From positions 1 through 31,946 of the IMG/VR virus record IMGVR_UViG_3300025070_000009: 31,946 nucleotides of DNA; one strand, 5' to 3'. Source of the DNA: a virus. Shown piece by piece: positions 13,024 to 20,279 of the stretch. The translations under genes and the position numbers were made by a program. Every line of letters starts with the position of its first letter. The first letter of the stretch is position 1. The notes under the pieces are model-generated. The model had not been told where the DNA came from, ran no database searches, and saw only the letters and a list, made by a program, of their open reading frames with translations.

Positions 13024-13383
13024 GGTTGCACCCTTTAATCTAACCTCAACTTCACAATAATTCTTTTCAACACTCTTGTCAAAAGTGATAGTGAGCTTGT
13101 GATAGTATTTAGGACTATCGTCTGCAATCCATCCGTTAGCAACGAGAGTATCAGCAGTAAATTTTGAGACAAGAACAAGATTGTCCACATCGGCACGAGT
13201 ATTGTACCTAATATGGATAGACATACTCTCTGCAAAATGGTGGTCATAACGAGCCAATTCTGCTTCAACGATTTTTTTATATTCATCTTTTGTTTTTTTT
13301 CTAAATGTCCAATGCTTACCTGCGTAGAGTGTGTTAAGACTTACTGTCTTCGGTAGCGTGAGGGAGAGCGTTAATTCGTTCAT
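13012..13383 (-). CDS. RusA-like Holliday junction resolvase
   Basis: 123 residues, starting MNELTLSLTLPKTVSLNTLY. The N-terminal 'LPxTxSLNxLYxGKHWxxR' pattern, the NTRADVDNLV motif (acidic residues D64 and D66 by position in the catalytic cluster) and NGWIADDSPK further on (D96, D97) are the three signatures of the RusA endonuclease fold. Length is normal for RusA (about 120). It would resolve branched DNA before packaging. It overlaps the DUF3310-like gene by 50 bp. Confidence 0.85.
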   Translation of the reverse strand: MNELTLSLTLPKTVSLNTLYAGKHWTFRKKTKDEYKKIVEAELARYDHHFAESMSIHIRYNTRADVDNLVLVSKFTADTLVANGWIADDSPKYYHKLTITFDKSVEKNYCEVEVRLKGATLQE

Positions 13384-13603
13384 ATTCCAATTCTTTTTCT
13401 AAATGGTGAATTGCCTTTAAGATGTCCTGTGCTTTAGGATTGTCTTCTTTCTTACCTGCTCGTAGTAAGTAGGCGATAGCTACACCCATATTGTAAGAGT
13501 CTCTTGCGAAGTCCATACACACATCAAAAGCCTCAATGCCTTTGTACTTACCTAAATAGTAACTTGGTGTCAACCTCTGGCTTGTGGTACTTTGAGAGGG
13601 CAT
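13334..13603 (-). CDS. DUF3310-like protein
   Basis: From the ATG at 13603 (MPSQSTTSQRLTPSYYLGKY) the 89-residue protein carries the DUF3310 pattern: GKYKGIEAFDVCMDF, then GVAIAYLLRAGKKEDNPKAQ and DILKAIHHLEKEL. The family is common in phages and is sometimes called a nucleotide kinase, but its activity is not established. The frame is also open from an ATG at 13693, whose extra residues are S/T-rich and lie opposite another gene, so I prefer the shorter form. Confidence 0.75.
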   Translation of the reverse strand: MPSQSTTSQRLTPSYYLGKYKGIEAFDVCMDFARDSYNMGVAIAYLLRAGKKEDNPKAQDILKAIHHLEKELEYERINALPHATEDSKS

Positions 13604-13739
13604 TGCCGTTGAATCGTTTGAAGAGTCTTCTGTCATCGGGAAATCCGAAGTGTAGGTAGAAGTGGTCTTGTAAGGTTTGTTCGTTAATTTCATATTGTTC
13701 TGGGTATTCAGTTTGCTTAATTTTTACTACGGTCTTCAT
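13548..13739 (-). CDS. Hypothetical early protein, 63 aa
   Basis: ATG at 13739 (MKTVVKIKQTEYPEQYEINE), overlapping the end of the preceding gene by 23 bp. It ends KLLFR and overlaps the DUF3310-like gene by at least 56 bp. Likely beta-rich at its start with a basic aromatic middle (FGFPDDRRLFKRF). No family recognised. Confidence 0.55.
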   Translation of the reverse strand: MKTVVKIKQTEYPEQYEINEQTLQDHFYLHFGFPDDRRLFKRFNGNALSKYHKPEVDTKLLFR

Positions 13740-13896
13740 TGATTTTGTATGCGTTAAACATATCCATAACGGTTTCTGCATCTATACCCTTACGAGCATA
13801 GTCTCTAATGATAAACATCTTTAGGTGGTTCATCTCTTTGGTGAGGGCTTCAACTCGTGCCTCGCACAAGTTTAAGTATTGGTCTTTAATATCCAT
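13717..13896 (-). CDS. Hypothetical early helical protein, 59 aa
   Basis: ATG at 13896 (MDIKDQYLNLCEARVEALTK). It is helical throughout. The leader ATCAAAACAACTATG is almost the same as that of the first early gene, which supports the start. Second gene of the early operon. Function unknown. Confidence 0.6.
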   Translation of the reverse strand: MDIKDQYLNLCEARVEALTKEMNHLKMFIIRDYARKGIDAETVMDMFNAYKINEDRSKN

Positions 13897-13909
13897 AGTT
13901 GTTTTGATA

Positions 13910-14056
13910 TTAAAGGTTATTCTCTATTGCATCAATAGATTCAGCAATAGACCACCATTCATTTGAATTGGCTTTACCTAAATGCTCTAAATTTTTTAGT
14001 TCCTTCTTTAGACTAACCAAGTAAGTCTTTTGAGTTGAGGTGATTTCTGTCTTCAT
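13910..14056 (-). CDS. First early gene, hypothetical protein, 48 aa
   Basis: ATG at 14056 (MKTEITSTQKTYLVSLKKEL), 29 nt downstream of the strong early promoter's -7 box. Helical, with WW at 36-37. Being first in the early operon it may be a host-takeover factor, but there is no motif. The leader ATCAAAAACAACTATG recurs before the next gene. Confidence 0.6.
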   Translation of the reverse strand: MKTEITSTQKTYLVSLKKELKNLEHLGKANSNEWWSIAESIDAIENNL

Positions 14057-14084
14057 AGTTGTTTTTGATTTATACGAATGTACA

Positions 14085-14116
14085 CAAATTTATTTACAAC
14101 CAACATAGAGAGCAAA
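14085..14116 (-). promoter_or_regulatory. Main early promoter (Bacteroidota consensus)
   Basis: Minus strand TTTG at 14116-14113, 20 bases, then TAAATTTG at 14092-14085, a perfect match to TTTG-N(17-23)-TAnnTTTG. The TTTG box is the last part of the T10 tract of the upstream terminator. It is the only consensus promoter upstream of the early genes and is expected to be read by host RNA polymerase straight after infection. Confidence 0.8.
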
Positions 14117-14138
14117 AAAAAAAGAGGCGAATGCCTCT
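14114..14138 (-). terminator. Intrinsic terminator (third hairpin of the hub)
   Basis: Minus strand AGAGGC, loop ATTC, GCCTCT, then ten T residues. It lies just before the early promoter, so it stops read-through from the lysis operon into the early operon on the circular genome. Confidence 0.85.
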
Positions 14139-14220
14139 CTATATATATTTATATATCTATATATATATAATAAGAGACCTATAGGTCTCTATATATTACT
14201 ATATATAATATCTCTATATA
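14136..14220. repeat. AT-rich repeats with 18-bp perfect palindrome
   Basis: The block is nearly pure A/T. Three copies of TCTCTATATA start at 14136, 14186 and 14211, spaced 50 and 25 bases. AGAGACCTATAGGTCTCT at 14173-14190 is a perfect 18-bp palindrome. Easily melted repeats beside a regulatory region could be a replication origin or a protein-binding site; this is inference only. Confidence 0.55.
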
Positions 14221-14234
14221 TAATATATATATAT

Positions 14235-14263
14235 AAAAAAAAAGAAAGGTGGGATAACCCACC
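14235..14263 (-). terminator. Intrinsic terminator at end of lysis operon
   Basis: Minus strand GGTGGG, loop TTAT, CCCACC, then TTTC and nine T residues. It is 29 nt after the holin gene and is the first of the tandem hairpins ending late transcription. Confidence 0.9.
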
Positions 14264-14291
14264 AAACTTAAACACTATATGTTATCAACGA

Positions 14292-14657
14292 CTATTTAAC
14301 ATTACCTCTCTTGTCAAGAGAGCGTACTGCGAAGTAACCTCCTACAACTGTTACACTTAACATATTCCATAGACTTATCCAAGCAGGGTCTACCTGTAGG
14401 TAGCCCAACCCATCAAAGAAGGTGGTAATTACCAGAAAACTAATCACTACAATCAAGGTTAGTGGTCTTACATTCTTGCTTAACCAACTATCGCTTTTCA
14501 TATCAGCTCTCCAACGAGAACTTATCTCGGACTCAATAGAAGCCTTTATAGTGGCTTTCTCCTCTGGAGTTGATACATACCTATCTACGACATTAGAAAC
14601 GGCTTCTATCGTCTCCTGTGCGCTTTTTCCGAGTAGTTTTGTTATTAGTGGATTCAT
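14292..14657 (-). CDS. Holin-like membrane protein (GTA/3-TM holin type)
   Basis: 121 residues. A soluble helical N-terminus (1-60) is followed by WLSKNVRPLTLIVVISFLVI, a hydrophobic segment at about 66-83, and further hydrophobic stretches near 88-100 and 100-112, ending in a basic tail (RSLDKRGNVK). 'W..KNVRPLTL' before the membrane segments resembles 3-TM holins of the gene-transfer-agent type. It would release endolysin or trigger membrane collapse. It is the last gene of the late operon, followed by tandem terminators. Confidence 0.7.
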   Translation of the reverse strand: MNPLITKLLGKSAQETIEAVSNVVDRYVSTPEEKATIKASIESEISSRWRADMKSDSWLSKNVRPLTLIVVISFLVITTFFDGLGYLQVDPAWISLWNMLSVTVVGGYFAVRSLDKRGNVK

Positions 14658-14704
14658 TACAATTCTTTTTACAAGTACATTCCTTTGGTTCAGTTACACA
14701 ATAC

Positions 14705-14830
14705 TTAACTGCCACAAGCCTCACAATCTGGGTTATCAATGCTACAGGCTTTCTCATTAGCCTTGTCATTAGTCATCTCATCTACAAAGTCCTCAAAGGA
14801 GTCTGCAAACCCGAAGTCGGTGTCATTCAT
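14705..14830 (-). CDS. Small acidic protein, 41 aa, Cys-containing end
   Basis: ATG at 14830 follows the TAA of the upstream gene directly. MNDTDFGFADSFEDFVDEMT is very acidic, and the end CSIDNPDCEACGS holds three Cys. A competing 54-codon frame (14593-14757) overlaps it. I prefer this one because of the perfect stop/start abutment, but either could be real. Confidence 0.5.
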   Translation of the reverse strand: MNDTDFGFADSFEDFVDEMTNDKANEKACSIDNPDCEACGS

Positions 14831-15076
14831 TTATTTATTGTTTTGTGAATCTTTGTATCCTTTCTCGTACTCATCGTGCATCTCAAGAACATAGATTCTA
14901 TCCTCTATGTTGTTGATTACAATAATCTTTTTATCAAGTCTTTCGTGTACGGTATGTAGTTCCATCTTGAGTGATGAGAACTCTGCATAAATACCACCTG
15001 CTGCAAAAACTGCGGCAACAAGCCATATCAACATAGACCAATTTTCCTTTAAAAAAGATTTAGTCTCTTGAGCCAT
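14831..15076 (-). CDS. Membrane-anchored coiled-coil protein (possible inner spanin or lysis accessory)
   Basis: 81 residues. A short cytoplasmic N-terminus (MAQETKSFLKENW) leads to a membrane segment at about 14-31 (SMLIWLVAAVFAAGGIYA), then a coiled-coil-like outer region (35-70) with a charged end. One N-terminal anchor plus a periplasmic coiled coil is the layout of inner spanins, and the gene sits in the lysis cassette. No outer-membrane lipoprotein partner with a clear lipobox is seen. Confidence 0.6.
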   Translation of the reverse strand: MAQETKSFLKENWSMLIWLVAAVFAAGGIYAEFSSLKMELHTVHERLDKKIIVINNIEDRIYVLEMHDEYEKGYKDSQNNK

Positions 15077-15230
15077 CTTTCTTATTCATTAGATACCACC
15101 GTTGAGCAGTATACCCAATGGAAGCTAAAAGTAAAGTGATTTTTAGGGTTGCCTCTATGTTGGCGAAAGATAACGCCATTGTTGAGGTATTCATTAGTAA
15201 TACTTTTATATCTGTAGCATCCATTTTCAT
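15060..15230 (-). CDS. Small membrane protein of lysis cassette, 56 aa
   Basis: ATG at 15230 overlaps the endolysin TGA as ATGA. The protein MKMDATDIKVLLMNTSTMAL continues to a hydrophobic segment (ATLKITLLLASIGYTAQRWY, about 28-47) and a charged KKDGSRD tail. The same layout, a small protein with a single membrane helix directly after an endolysin, suggests a holin or pinholin-like role. A longer 62-codon frame here (15082-15270) is a shadow, since only this one is coupled to its neighbours. Confidence 0.65.
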   Translation of the reverse strand: MKMDATDIKVLLMNTSTMALSFANIEATLKITLLLASIGYTAQRWYLMNKKDGSRD

Positions 15231-15685
15231 AATCGTTTGTAGCGTGTCTTGCCTCCATCCTTGTAAGCAACTAACACCTCGCCTCTATTTCTACCTCTTG
15301 TATATGAGCAATGAACCCAAGCAGGATTCACCTCATTACCGAACTCCCATATAAGTTGGTCAAAGTCAGTATGTTCTTTAAGATAACCAAAGATTGCAGC
15401 GTTTGTGAGGTTTCCGTAAACATCTGCATCCAAGTCTATTGCCTCTCCCTTACAATGTTGAGAGGTACTGCTACCACCAATAATCCTGTTAAGAGAAGCA
15501 CTACGATAACCAGAAGTAACCGCAATAGGTACTCCAAAGTAATCACGAAGAGGCTGAAAGATATTCTCTGCAAGAGCTTTAAGATTCTCCATATGCTCAA
15601 TAGTCGGCTCATTAGAGATGCCTTTCTTGATTGCAGTAGCAGATTTCTTCAGTTCTTGTAACGATAGATTCTTGGATAGTTGCAT
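15227..15685 (-). CDS. Endolysin, peptidase M15 family
   Basis: 152 residues. The zinc-peptidase core is TSGYRSASLN (57-66), then SQHCKGEAIDLDA with ligands H77 and D84, and WVHCSY with H125. This is the H...D...H arrangement of D-Ala-D-Ala carboxypeptidase/L-Ala-D-Glu endopeptidase type M15 enzymes. It would cut the peptide cross-links of host murein. No signal peptide, so it needs a holin. Coupled by TAATG upstream and ATGA downstream. Confidence 0.9.
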   Translation of the reverse strand: MQLSKNLSLQELKKSATAIKKGISNEPTIEHMENLKALAENIFQPLRDYFGVPIAVTSGYRSASLNRIIGGSSTSQHCKGEAIDLDADVYGNLTNAAIFGYLKEHTDFDQLIWEFGNEVNPAWVHCSYTRGRNRGEVLVAYKDGGKTRYKRL

Positions 15686-15840
15686 TAGTCTTCATCGGTT
15701 AGATAAACACTACCTACACCTTGCGCCCTTACACTACCATCACAACAGTCTATAGAATATGTTGAGGTCTCCCAACATAGGCAACCTCTTCTACTGCCTT
15801 TAGGTGAGGTACGAGAAGGTATGTAGTTCTTATCTTGCAT
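15685..15840 (-). CDS. Cys-rich small protein, 51 aa
   Basis: TAATG couplings at both ends. The protein starts MQDKNYIPSRTSPKGSRRGC and has CLCWETSTYSIDCCDGSVRAQG with four more Cys-related positions (C20, C22, C32, C33). Similar 'RGCLCW...CCDGS..AQG' small proteins occur in Bacteroidota phages near tail and lysis genes; the function is not known. Confidence 0.7.
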   Translation of the reverse strand: MQDKNYIPSRTSPKGSRRGCLCWETSTYSIDCCDGSVRAQGVGSVYLTDED

Positions 15841-16217
15841 TATACTAACTCGTCTTCACTTGGCTCTGGAAAGTACTCTGGATGCAACACCTTACAAGCC
15901 TCTGTCCATTCCGCAATAGCAGAAGATGAACCGAAAGTATGAACACCTAATGGCGCACACCATACCATAGCACTATCCCAAGACTCTAATGGCTCTCCAT
16001 CCCATAGTACATCTATATGGTAGGTAGAAGATAGTACGGGTTCAGTGATTACTTCACCTTCTTCATCGTATGTACCTTCAGTCTCTACCAAGTTACCGAG
16101 ATGTACGATAGCGTGAGAGTGAGTAGGGTTACCTTCCTCATCGTGTGGTAAGGCATTCAGTTTAGTTGTTGCTGCTCCTTTAGAGCCGAAGCTGTATTTC
16201 CTGAAGACTTTTTTCAT
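15840..16217 (-). CDS. Hypothetical late protein, 125 aa
   Basis: It starts MKKVFRKYSFGSKGAATTKL and carries DEEGNPTHSHAIVHLGNL and HIDVLWDGEPLESWD. Mostly beta-type, acidic at the C-terminus (EPSEDELV). Located after the tail-fibre genes and coupled to the Cys-rich gene, so it may be a virion or tail-associated protein. No motif recognised. The GIY-YIG gene ends in an ATGA overlap with its start. Confidence 0.65.
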   Translation of the reverse strand: MKKVFRKYSFGSKGAATTKLNALPHDEEGNPTHSHAIVHLGNLVETEGTYDEEGEVITEPVLSSTYHIDVLWDGEPLESWDSAMVWCAPLGVHTFGSSSAIAEWTEACKVLHPEYFPEPSEDELV

Positions 16218-16801
16218 AATCTTTTTATTCCGTATTTATTGTTTTTAACCTTATTATTCGCTGCTCTTTGAACAACACCATATGTAACATTAAGTGCTTC
16301 TGCACATTCTTTTATCGTATCAAAAGTAGTGTTTAAGTATTTACAATACACTTTTGTCGTATGTCTTGCATCACCACCAAACTTTCCTTTTAAAGATTCA
16401 CTGATTGACTTGCGATGCTGTTCACTTTTTGTAAATCCTTTTGCAGCGGCAGACATCTTTCTTTTTGTAGCTTCGCTTGTTACTTTTCCTTTATGCGCTT
16501 TACTAATCTTTTCTTTAATTTCCGAAGTATATTCATATTGACCTCTACAAGCATTTGTTAGATTATAGGATTCTTTGTCTTGAGATGCATTTAATTCAGT
16601 TAGCATAAATTCTTCAAGTTCTGCAAAGTGTTCACCCGAATACAATATCTCTCTTACAAAGGCTTCTGGTCGCTTCTTATACGCTTTTAGAAAATAAGTA
16701 CCGCTACCTACATATCCGTCATTAACATCTCCTTTATGGCATCCTATGTAATACATACCATTAGAAGTGTCAATCCATTTATATACGAAACCTGTCATCA
16801 T
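16214..16801 (-). CDS. GIY-YIG homing endonuclease
   Basis: 195 residues. GFVYKWID...GMYYIGCHKG (4-24) is the GIY-YIG start, with R50 and E64 as candidate catalytic residues and SYNLTNA around 78-84. It is followed by NUMOD3-like DNA-binding repeats (TSEATKRKMSAAAKG, about 103-117, and SEQHRKSISESLKGKFGG, about 121-138). A NUMOD1/IENR-type helix-turn-helix ends it (FDTIKECAEALNVTYGVVQR). It is A/T-rich compared with neighbours, as expected of a mobile gene. It lies between a tail-fibre gene and the 125-residue gene. Confidence 0.9.
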   Translation of the reverse strand: MMTGFVYKWIDTSNGMYYIGCHKGDVNDGYVGSGTYFLKAYKKRPEAFVREILYSGEHFAELEEFMLTELNASQDKESYNLTNACRGQYEYTSEIKEKISKAHKGKVTSEATKRKMSAAAKGFTKSEQHRKSISESLKGKFGGDARHTTKVYCKYLNTTFDTIKECAEALNVTYGVVQRAANNKVKNNKYGIKRL

Positions 16802-16817
16802 TTTCTAAATGTTTTCA

Positions 16818-18602
16818 TTATAGTGTAGTTAAATCTGCTAATTCAGCGTTTGTTAGTCGTGTCTTGAATAGTAAGTTTTGTTTTACAGGGTATTCATATC
16901 CTGTAGCCCAATAGTTACCAATATCAATTCTATTTAATGTTGGAACATTAGCATTTGCATCACTACCAACTTGAGTGCCGTTGATGTACATAACATAATC
17001 ATCTTGTGCATAAGCAACTGCTATTTTTTTAATTCCATCACTTGGCGAAGTAGGAGTTGTAATCAAACCTTGAGCAGAACCCGCAACACGAATGTTGCAA
17101 TAAATAAAATTAGATGTGTAATCATATCCTATGTGTATACGATTATTTGATGTTCCATCGGATAAAGTCATATACATTTGGTCAGCATCAGTATCAGTAA
17201 AATCTATCTCTGCGTAGAAAGAACCTTCATTTTGACCAATTAAATCGGTTGCAGATGTTTTACTACAAGTTTCAGCTACACGACTCACACTACTCCCATA
17301 GGTAGGGATGTAGGATGTTGGGTAGCTTCCTGCTTCTACTTGCGCTCCGTATATATAAGCACCATTAACGCCATTACCCGCCCAAGAAACACTTTGAACA
17401 TCTCCACTTGTCCAATTTGATGCAGCAGCGTAAAGACCAAATCCATTTGGTGTTGCAGAAGTAAAAGTAAATGTGCCACTAATCCGATACCAACCATTTC
17501 CGTAATTTTCAATCTTTCCGTTTGATGCCGTACATCCACCCGTTGAGTATTCCGTGATAATACTATTGTCGGTAAAGTCAAAACCAATAGATGCTCCCGT
17601 TGTAGCCGATTCTCTTAAAGCATAGTAATTATGACCATTAGGCTTAATGAAAATGCTATGCGTTGCCGTTTGAATACTTGCGGATTGAGTATCATAAATT
17701 CGGTGAAGCGGAGTACCCGTAGTGTCGGGAACAAAATTATAAGCGTTTTGTAGACCTTCTGGAGATATTGCTTGATTAGCTGATATTGCTGAATTATTAA
17801 CTGCATATGGAGTTCCATTAAAATACTCACTATTACCCATTACATTAGTCCTTTGTGGCTCTAACAATAGTGCAGGACACGAACTATCCGTATAGTCCAA
17901 TCTTGGTACATTATCAGTAATACCTCCATATACGGCAGATGTAGTTGTAGTAATCACCTCTTGCGCTATCAGCCCTTGATTTACTTGGGCATCTTGGATG
18001 TAGATAGTTCCTGTACCACTTGTCCCAACTCCGTTATTGCTTGGCACTGGGTAAAATAAAACTCTGTTAAGACTTTCGTTGAATATAATAGTGCATCGGT
18101 AATATCCGTTTCCTACGGCTTCAATTTTAGTATCTATAATAGCACTATCAACTGCGCCAACCGAACCGCTTGATAAATCAAAATAAGCACCTCTATAAGC
18201 CGATGCAGAGTTTTGCACCCTCACAAAAATCCAATCAAAAGAACCAACCTTTGCGTATATTGAGTAGGATTGTACTCCGCTTGTTGAAATGTCTTGAGCC
18301 ACATAATTGAAAGCACCACCTCTTGAGGCTAACCAAGCATCGTTTGTACCATTATATCCTGCTTGACCTGAAGTTAAAGCAGTACCCGAATTATACCAAG
18401 TAGTGCTGAATGTATTACTCTGCAAGAGTTGATTACCTGTCTCCTTCTCTATATTACCATCTGCATTAACTCTCGTAGCAGCAGATGAACGAGTGAAAGT
18501 AAAATCACCATCACCATTAGTAGGCTTCTGCGAGTAGACCTTTCCTGTCTTTGTACCGCTTGGTATTAAGACCAAACTTGATTTGTCGTATATATTACTC
18601 AT
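16818..18602 (-). CDS. Tail fibre-like protein, paralogue B (594 aa, LamG-like C-terminus)
   Basis: It starts MSNIYDKSSLVLIPSGTKTG and then DFTFTRSSAATRVNADGNIE. An internal motif (PRLDYTDSSCPALLLEPQRT, near 240-260) and VEAGSYPTSYIPTYGSSVSR (near 425-445) are shared with the adjacent paralogue. The last 140 residues (SFYAEIDF...HIGYDYTSNFIYC) look like a concanavalin/LamG fold. A receptor- or glycan-binding tail protein is inferred. It is separated from the paralogue by three bases. Confidence 0.75.
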   Translation of the reverse strand: MSNIYDKSSLVLIPSGTKTGKVYSQKPTNGDGDFTFTRSSAATRVNADGNIEKETGNQLLQSNTFSTTWYNSGTALTSGQAGYNGTNDAWLASRGGAFNYVAQDISTSGVQSYSIYAKVGSFDWIFVRVQNSASAYRGAYFDLSSGSVGAVDSAIIDTKIEAVGNGYYRCTIIFNESLNRVLFYPVPSNNGVGTSGTGTIYIQDAQVNQGLIAQEVITTTTSAVYGGITDNVPRLDYTDSSCPALLLEPQRTNVMGNSEYFNGTPYAVNNSAISANQAISPEGLQNAYNFVPDTTGTPLHRIYDTQSASIQTATHSIFIKPNGHNYYALRESATTGASIGFDFTDNSIITEYSTGGCTASNGKIENYGNGWYRISGTFTFTSATPNGFGLYAAASNWTSGDVQSVSWAGNGVNGAYIYGAQVEAGSYPTSYIPTYGSSVSRVAETCSKTSATDLIGQNEGSFYAEIDFTDTDADQMYMTLSDGTSNNRIHIGYDYTSNFIYCNIRVAGSAQGLITTPTSPSDGIKKIAVAYAQDDYVMYINGTQVGSDANANVPTLNRIDIGNYWATGYEYPVKQNLLFKTRLTNAELADLTTL

Positions 18603-18605
18603 ATC

Positions 18606-20279
18606 TTATTCTACTAAAGAGTTACATTCAGCATTGGTTAATGCGATTGGAAATGATAATACTTGTTTGACTGAATTTTCAGTAAACGCACCTCTTAAAT
18701 TAATTTTGTCTAAATTTCTTGCAGTTGCAAAAGAACCCGATTGACTTGCTGGGCTTCCAGCATAGTTGTAAAACAAGGTATATGCAGTACCATCAATACG
18801 AATTACCCATTTATTATTGTCGCTTTGAATACCGCCCAAAGGATAATTTGAATCAATTTGATTGTATAGCCTCAAAGTACCAATAACATTTCTAATAGTT
18901 GCCGATGTTGTTGCACCACTCGTAATAAATTCCATAAATACTTTGTTGTTATCAATCGTGTTCAATTCTCCATTGAAGAAAATTGTATGTGAGTTGCCTA
19001 AAGAAATACTACCGCCTAAAGCCAATTCACCAGACCTCGTAACCGCAGAACCATATGTAGGTATGTAACTTGTAGGGTAACTTCCTGCTTCAATCTGCAT
19101 TCCGTATGAATAAAATTCAGTAGCAGTACCTCCCATTGAAAAATCTGCAACATACATTGCAGTTGTAGTACCACCAGTCAAATTAGTCGCAGTAACATCA
19201 AATCTTTGCCATTCGTTTGTAATGGTTACAAGTTTAGATGTAGAACCACCGCCACCGCCAAATCTACGGACTGATATTTCTATTGTAGTATTCTCTGAAC
19301 CACTTGCTGCTTTTAAATAAATAGAACCTGTATAAGCACCATCGGGTTGATTATTGTGAAAATAGACTCTATCACTTGCTCCTGCTTTTACAAACTTTGT
19401 TGCGTTATAACCACCATCTGGAGATAATGTTTCATTAGTATTTGATGTAATCGTACCTGTCCAATTTCCTACAACATAATCGCTTGAACTTACATATTCG
19501 CTATTGGTAACCACATTACTCCGTTGAGGCTCAAGTAAAAGAGCAGGACACGAACCACTATAATCTAATCTCGGTAAGTCCTCTAATATACCTGCTTGTG
19601 CAGTAGAAGCACCTGTCTCAATGTAGTCAGTAGCAACCAAGCCTTGCTCTAATTGAGCATCTTGGATGTATAAAGCAGTATTTCCTGCTCCTGCATAAGT
19701 AGGGTCATTATCCGATTGTGCGGATAAAAGAACAACTCTTGCAGCAGATGTTCTTGATGCCTCACATCTATACCAACCGCCTCCTACACTTGTAATCTTT
19801 GCATCAATGTAGTCAGAGTCAATAGTACCCAATGTTCCGTTTGCTAAATCAAAATAAGCGTAGTCCACATTTGCATCCTCGTAACGGAAAGCTAAAAAGT
19901 TTACTGCACCTGCTTTGGCATACACACTAAATGTTGCAACTTGACTTGAAGTAATGTTTTGAACTATTAAGTGTGTGCTATTGTTAGTGTTATCTACAAA
20001 TGCCCAAGCATCATTAGAGCCATCATAACCTGCTTGTCCGCTAACAAATGATGAACGAGTTTTACCCCAAGTTGCATCTCCAAAGTTGTTGCTATGTAAA
20101 ATATAGTTCTCTCTACCCTTCTCAATAAGACCATTAACATCTACCCTTGTAGCAGCAAGATTTGAACCCCTGCTAAATGTGAAGTCCCCACTACCATCAG
20201 TAGGGCGTATGCTATACAACTTACCATCCTTTACCGCACTCGGTATCATTACTAATGATGCATCCTTATACAGACTCAT
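18606..20279 (-). CDS. Tail fibre-like protein, paralogue A (557 aa)
   Basis: It starts MSLYKDASLVMIPSAVKDGK and has DFTFSRGSNLAATRVDVNGL. The motifs CPALLLEPQRSNVV (near 245) and IEAGSYPTSYIPTYGSAVTR (near 405) match those of paralogue B, as does the overall order. The C-terminal domain (about 425-557) is clearly different from that of B, so the pair share the scaffold but not the tip. It begins by ATGA from the preceding gene. A glycan-binding tail role is inferred. Confidence 0.75.
   Translation of the reverse strand: MSLYKDASLVMIPSAVKDGKLYSIRPTDGSGDFTFSRGSNLAATRVDVNGLIEKGRENYILHSNNFGDATWGKTRSSFVSGQAGYDGSNDAWAFVDNTNNSTHLIVQNITSSQVATFSVYAKAGAVNFLAFRYEDANVDYAYFDLANGTLGTIDSDYIDAKITSVGGGWYRCEASRTSAARVVLLSAQSDNDPTYAGAGNTALYIQDAQLEQGLVATDYIETGASTAQAGILEDLPRLDYSGSCPALLLEPQRSNVVTNSEYVSSSDYVVGNWTGTITSNTNETLSPDGGYNATKFVKAGASDRVYFHNNQPDGAYTGSIYLKAASGSENTTIEISVRRFGGGGGSTSKLVTITNEWQRFDVTATNLTGGTTTAMYVADFSMGGTATEFYSYGMQIEAGSYPTSYIPTYGSAVTRSGELALGGSISLGNSHTIFFNGELNTIDNNKVFMEFITSGATTSATIRNVIGTLRLYNQIDSNYPLGGIQSDNNKWVIRIDGTAYTLFYNYAGSPASQSGSFATARNLDKINLRGAFTENSVKQVLSFPIALTNAECNSLVE

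Noticed and set aside
13604-13693. N-terminal extension of the DUF3310-like gene to 13693
   Set aside because: The added residues are S/T-rich and lie over a plausible gene in another frame; kept only as an alternative.
14136-14220. CRISPR-like repeats
   Set aside because: The repeats are short, AT-only and not separated by unique spacers; no cas genes occur.
15082-15270. 62-codon minus-strand frame between endolysin and the coiled-coil gene
   Set aside because: It overlaps the endolysin by 44 bp, while the alternative 56-codon frame starts exactly at the endolysin stop (ATGA) and encodes a clear membrane segment.
17336-17587. 83- and 71-codon frames inside the tail-fibre gene
   Set aside because: They are shadows in another frame of a well-supported long gene with repeated motifs.
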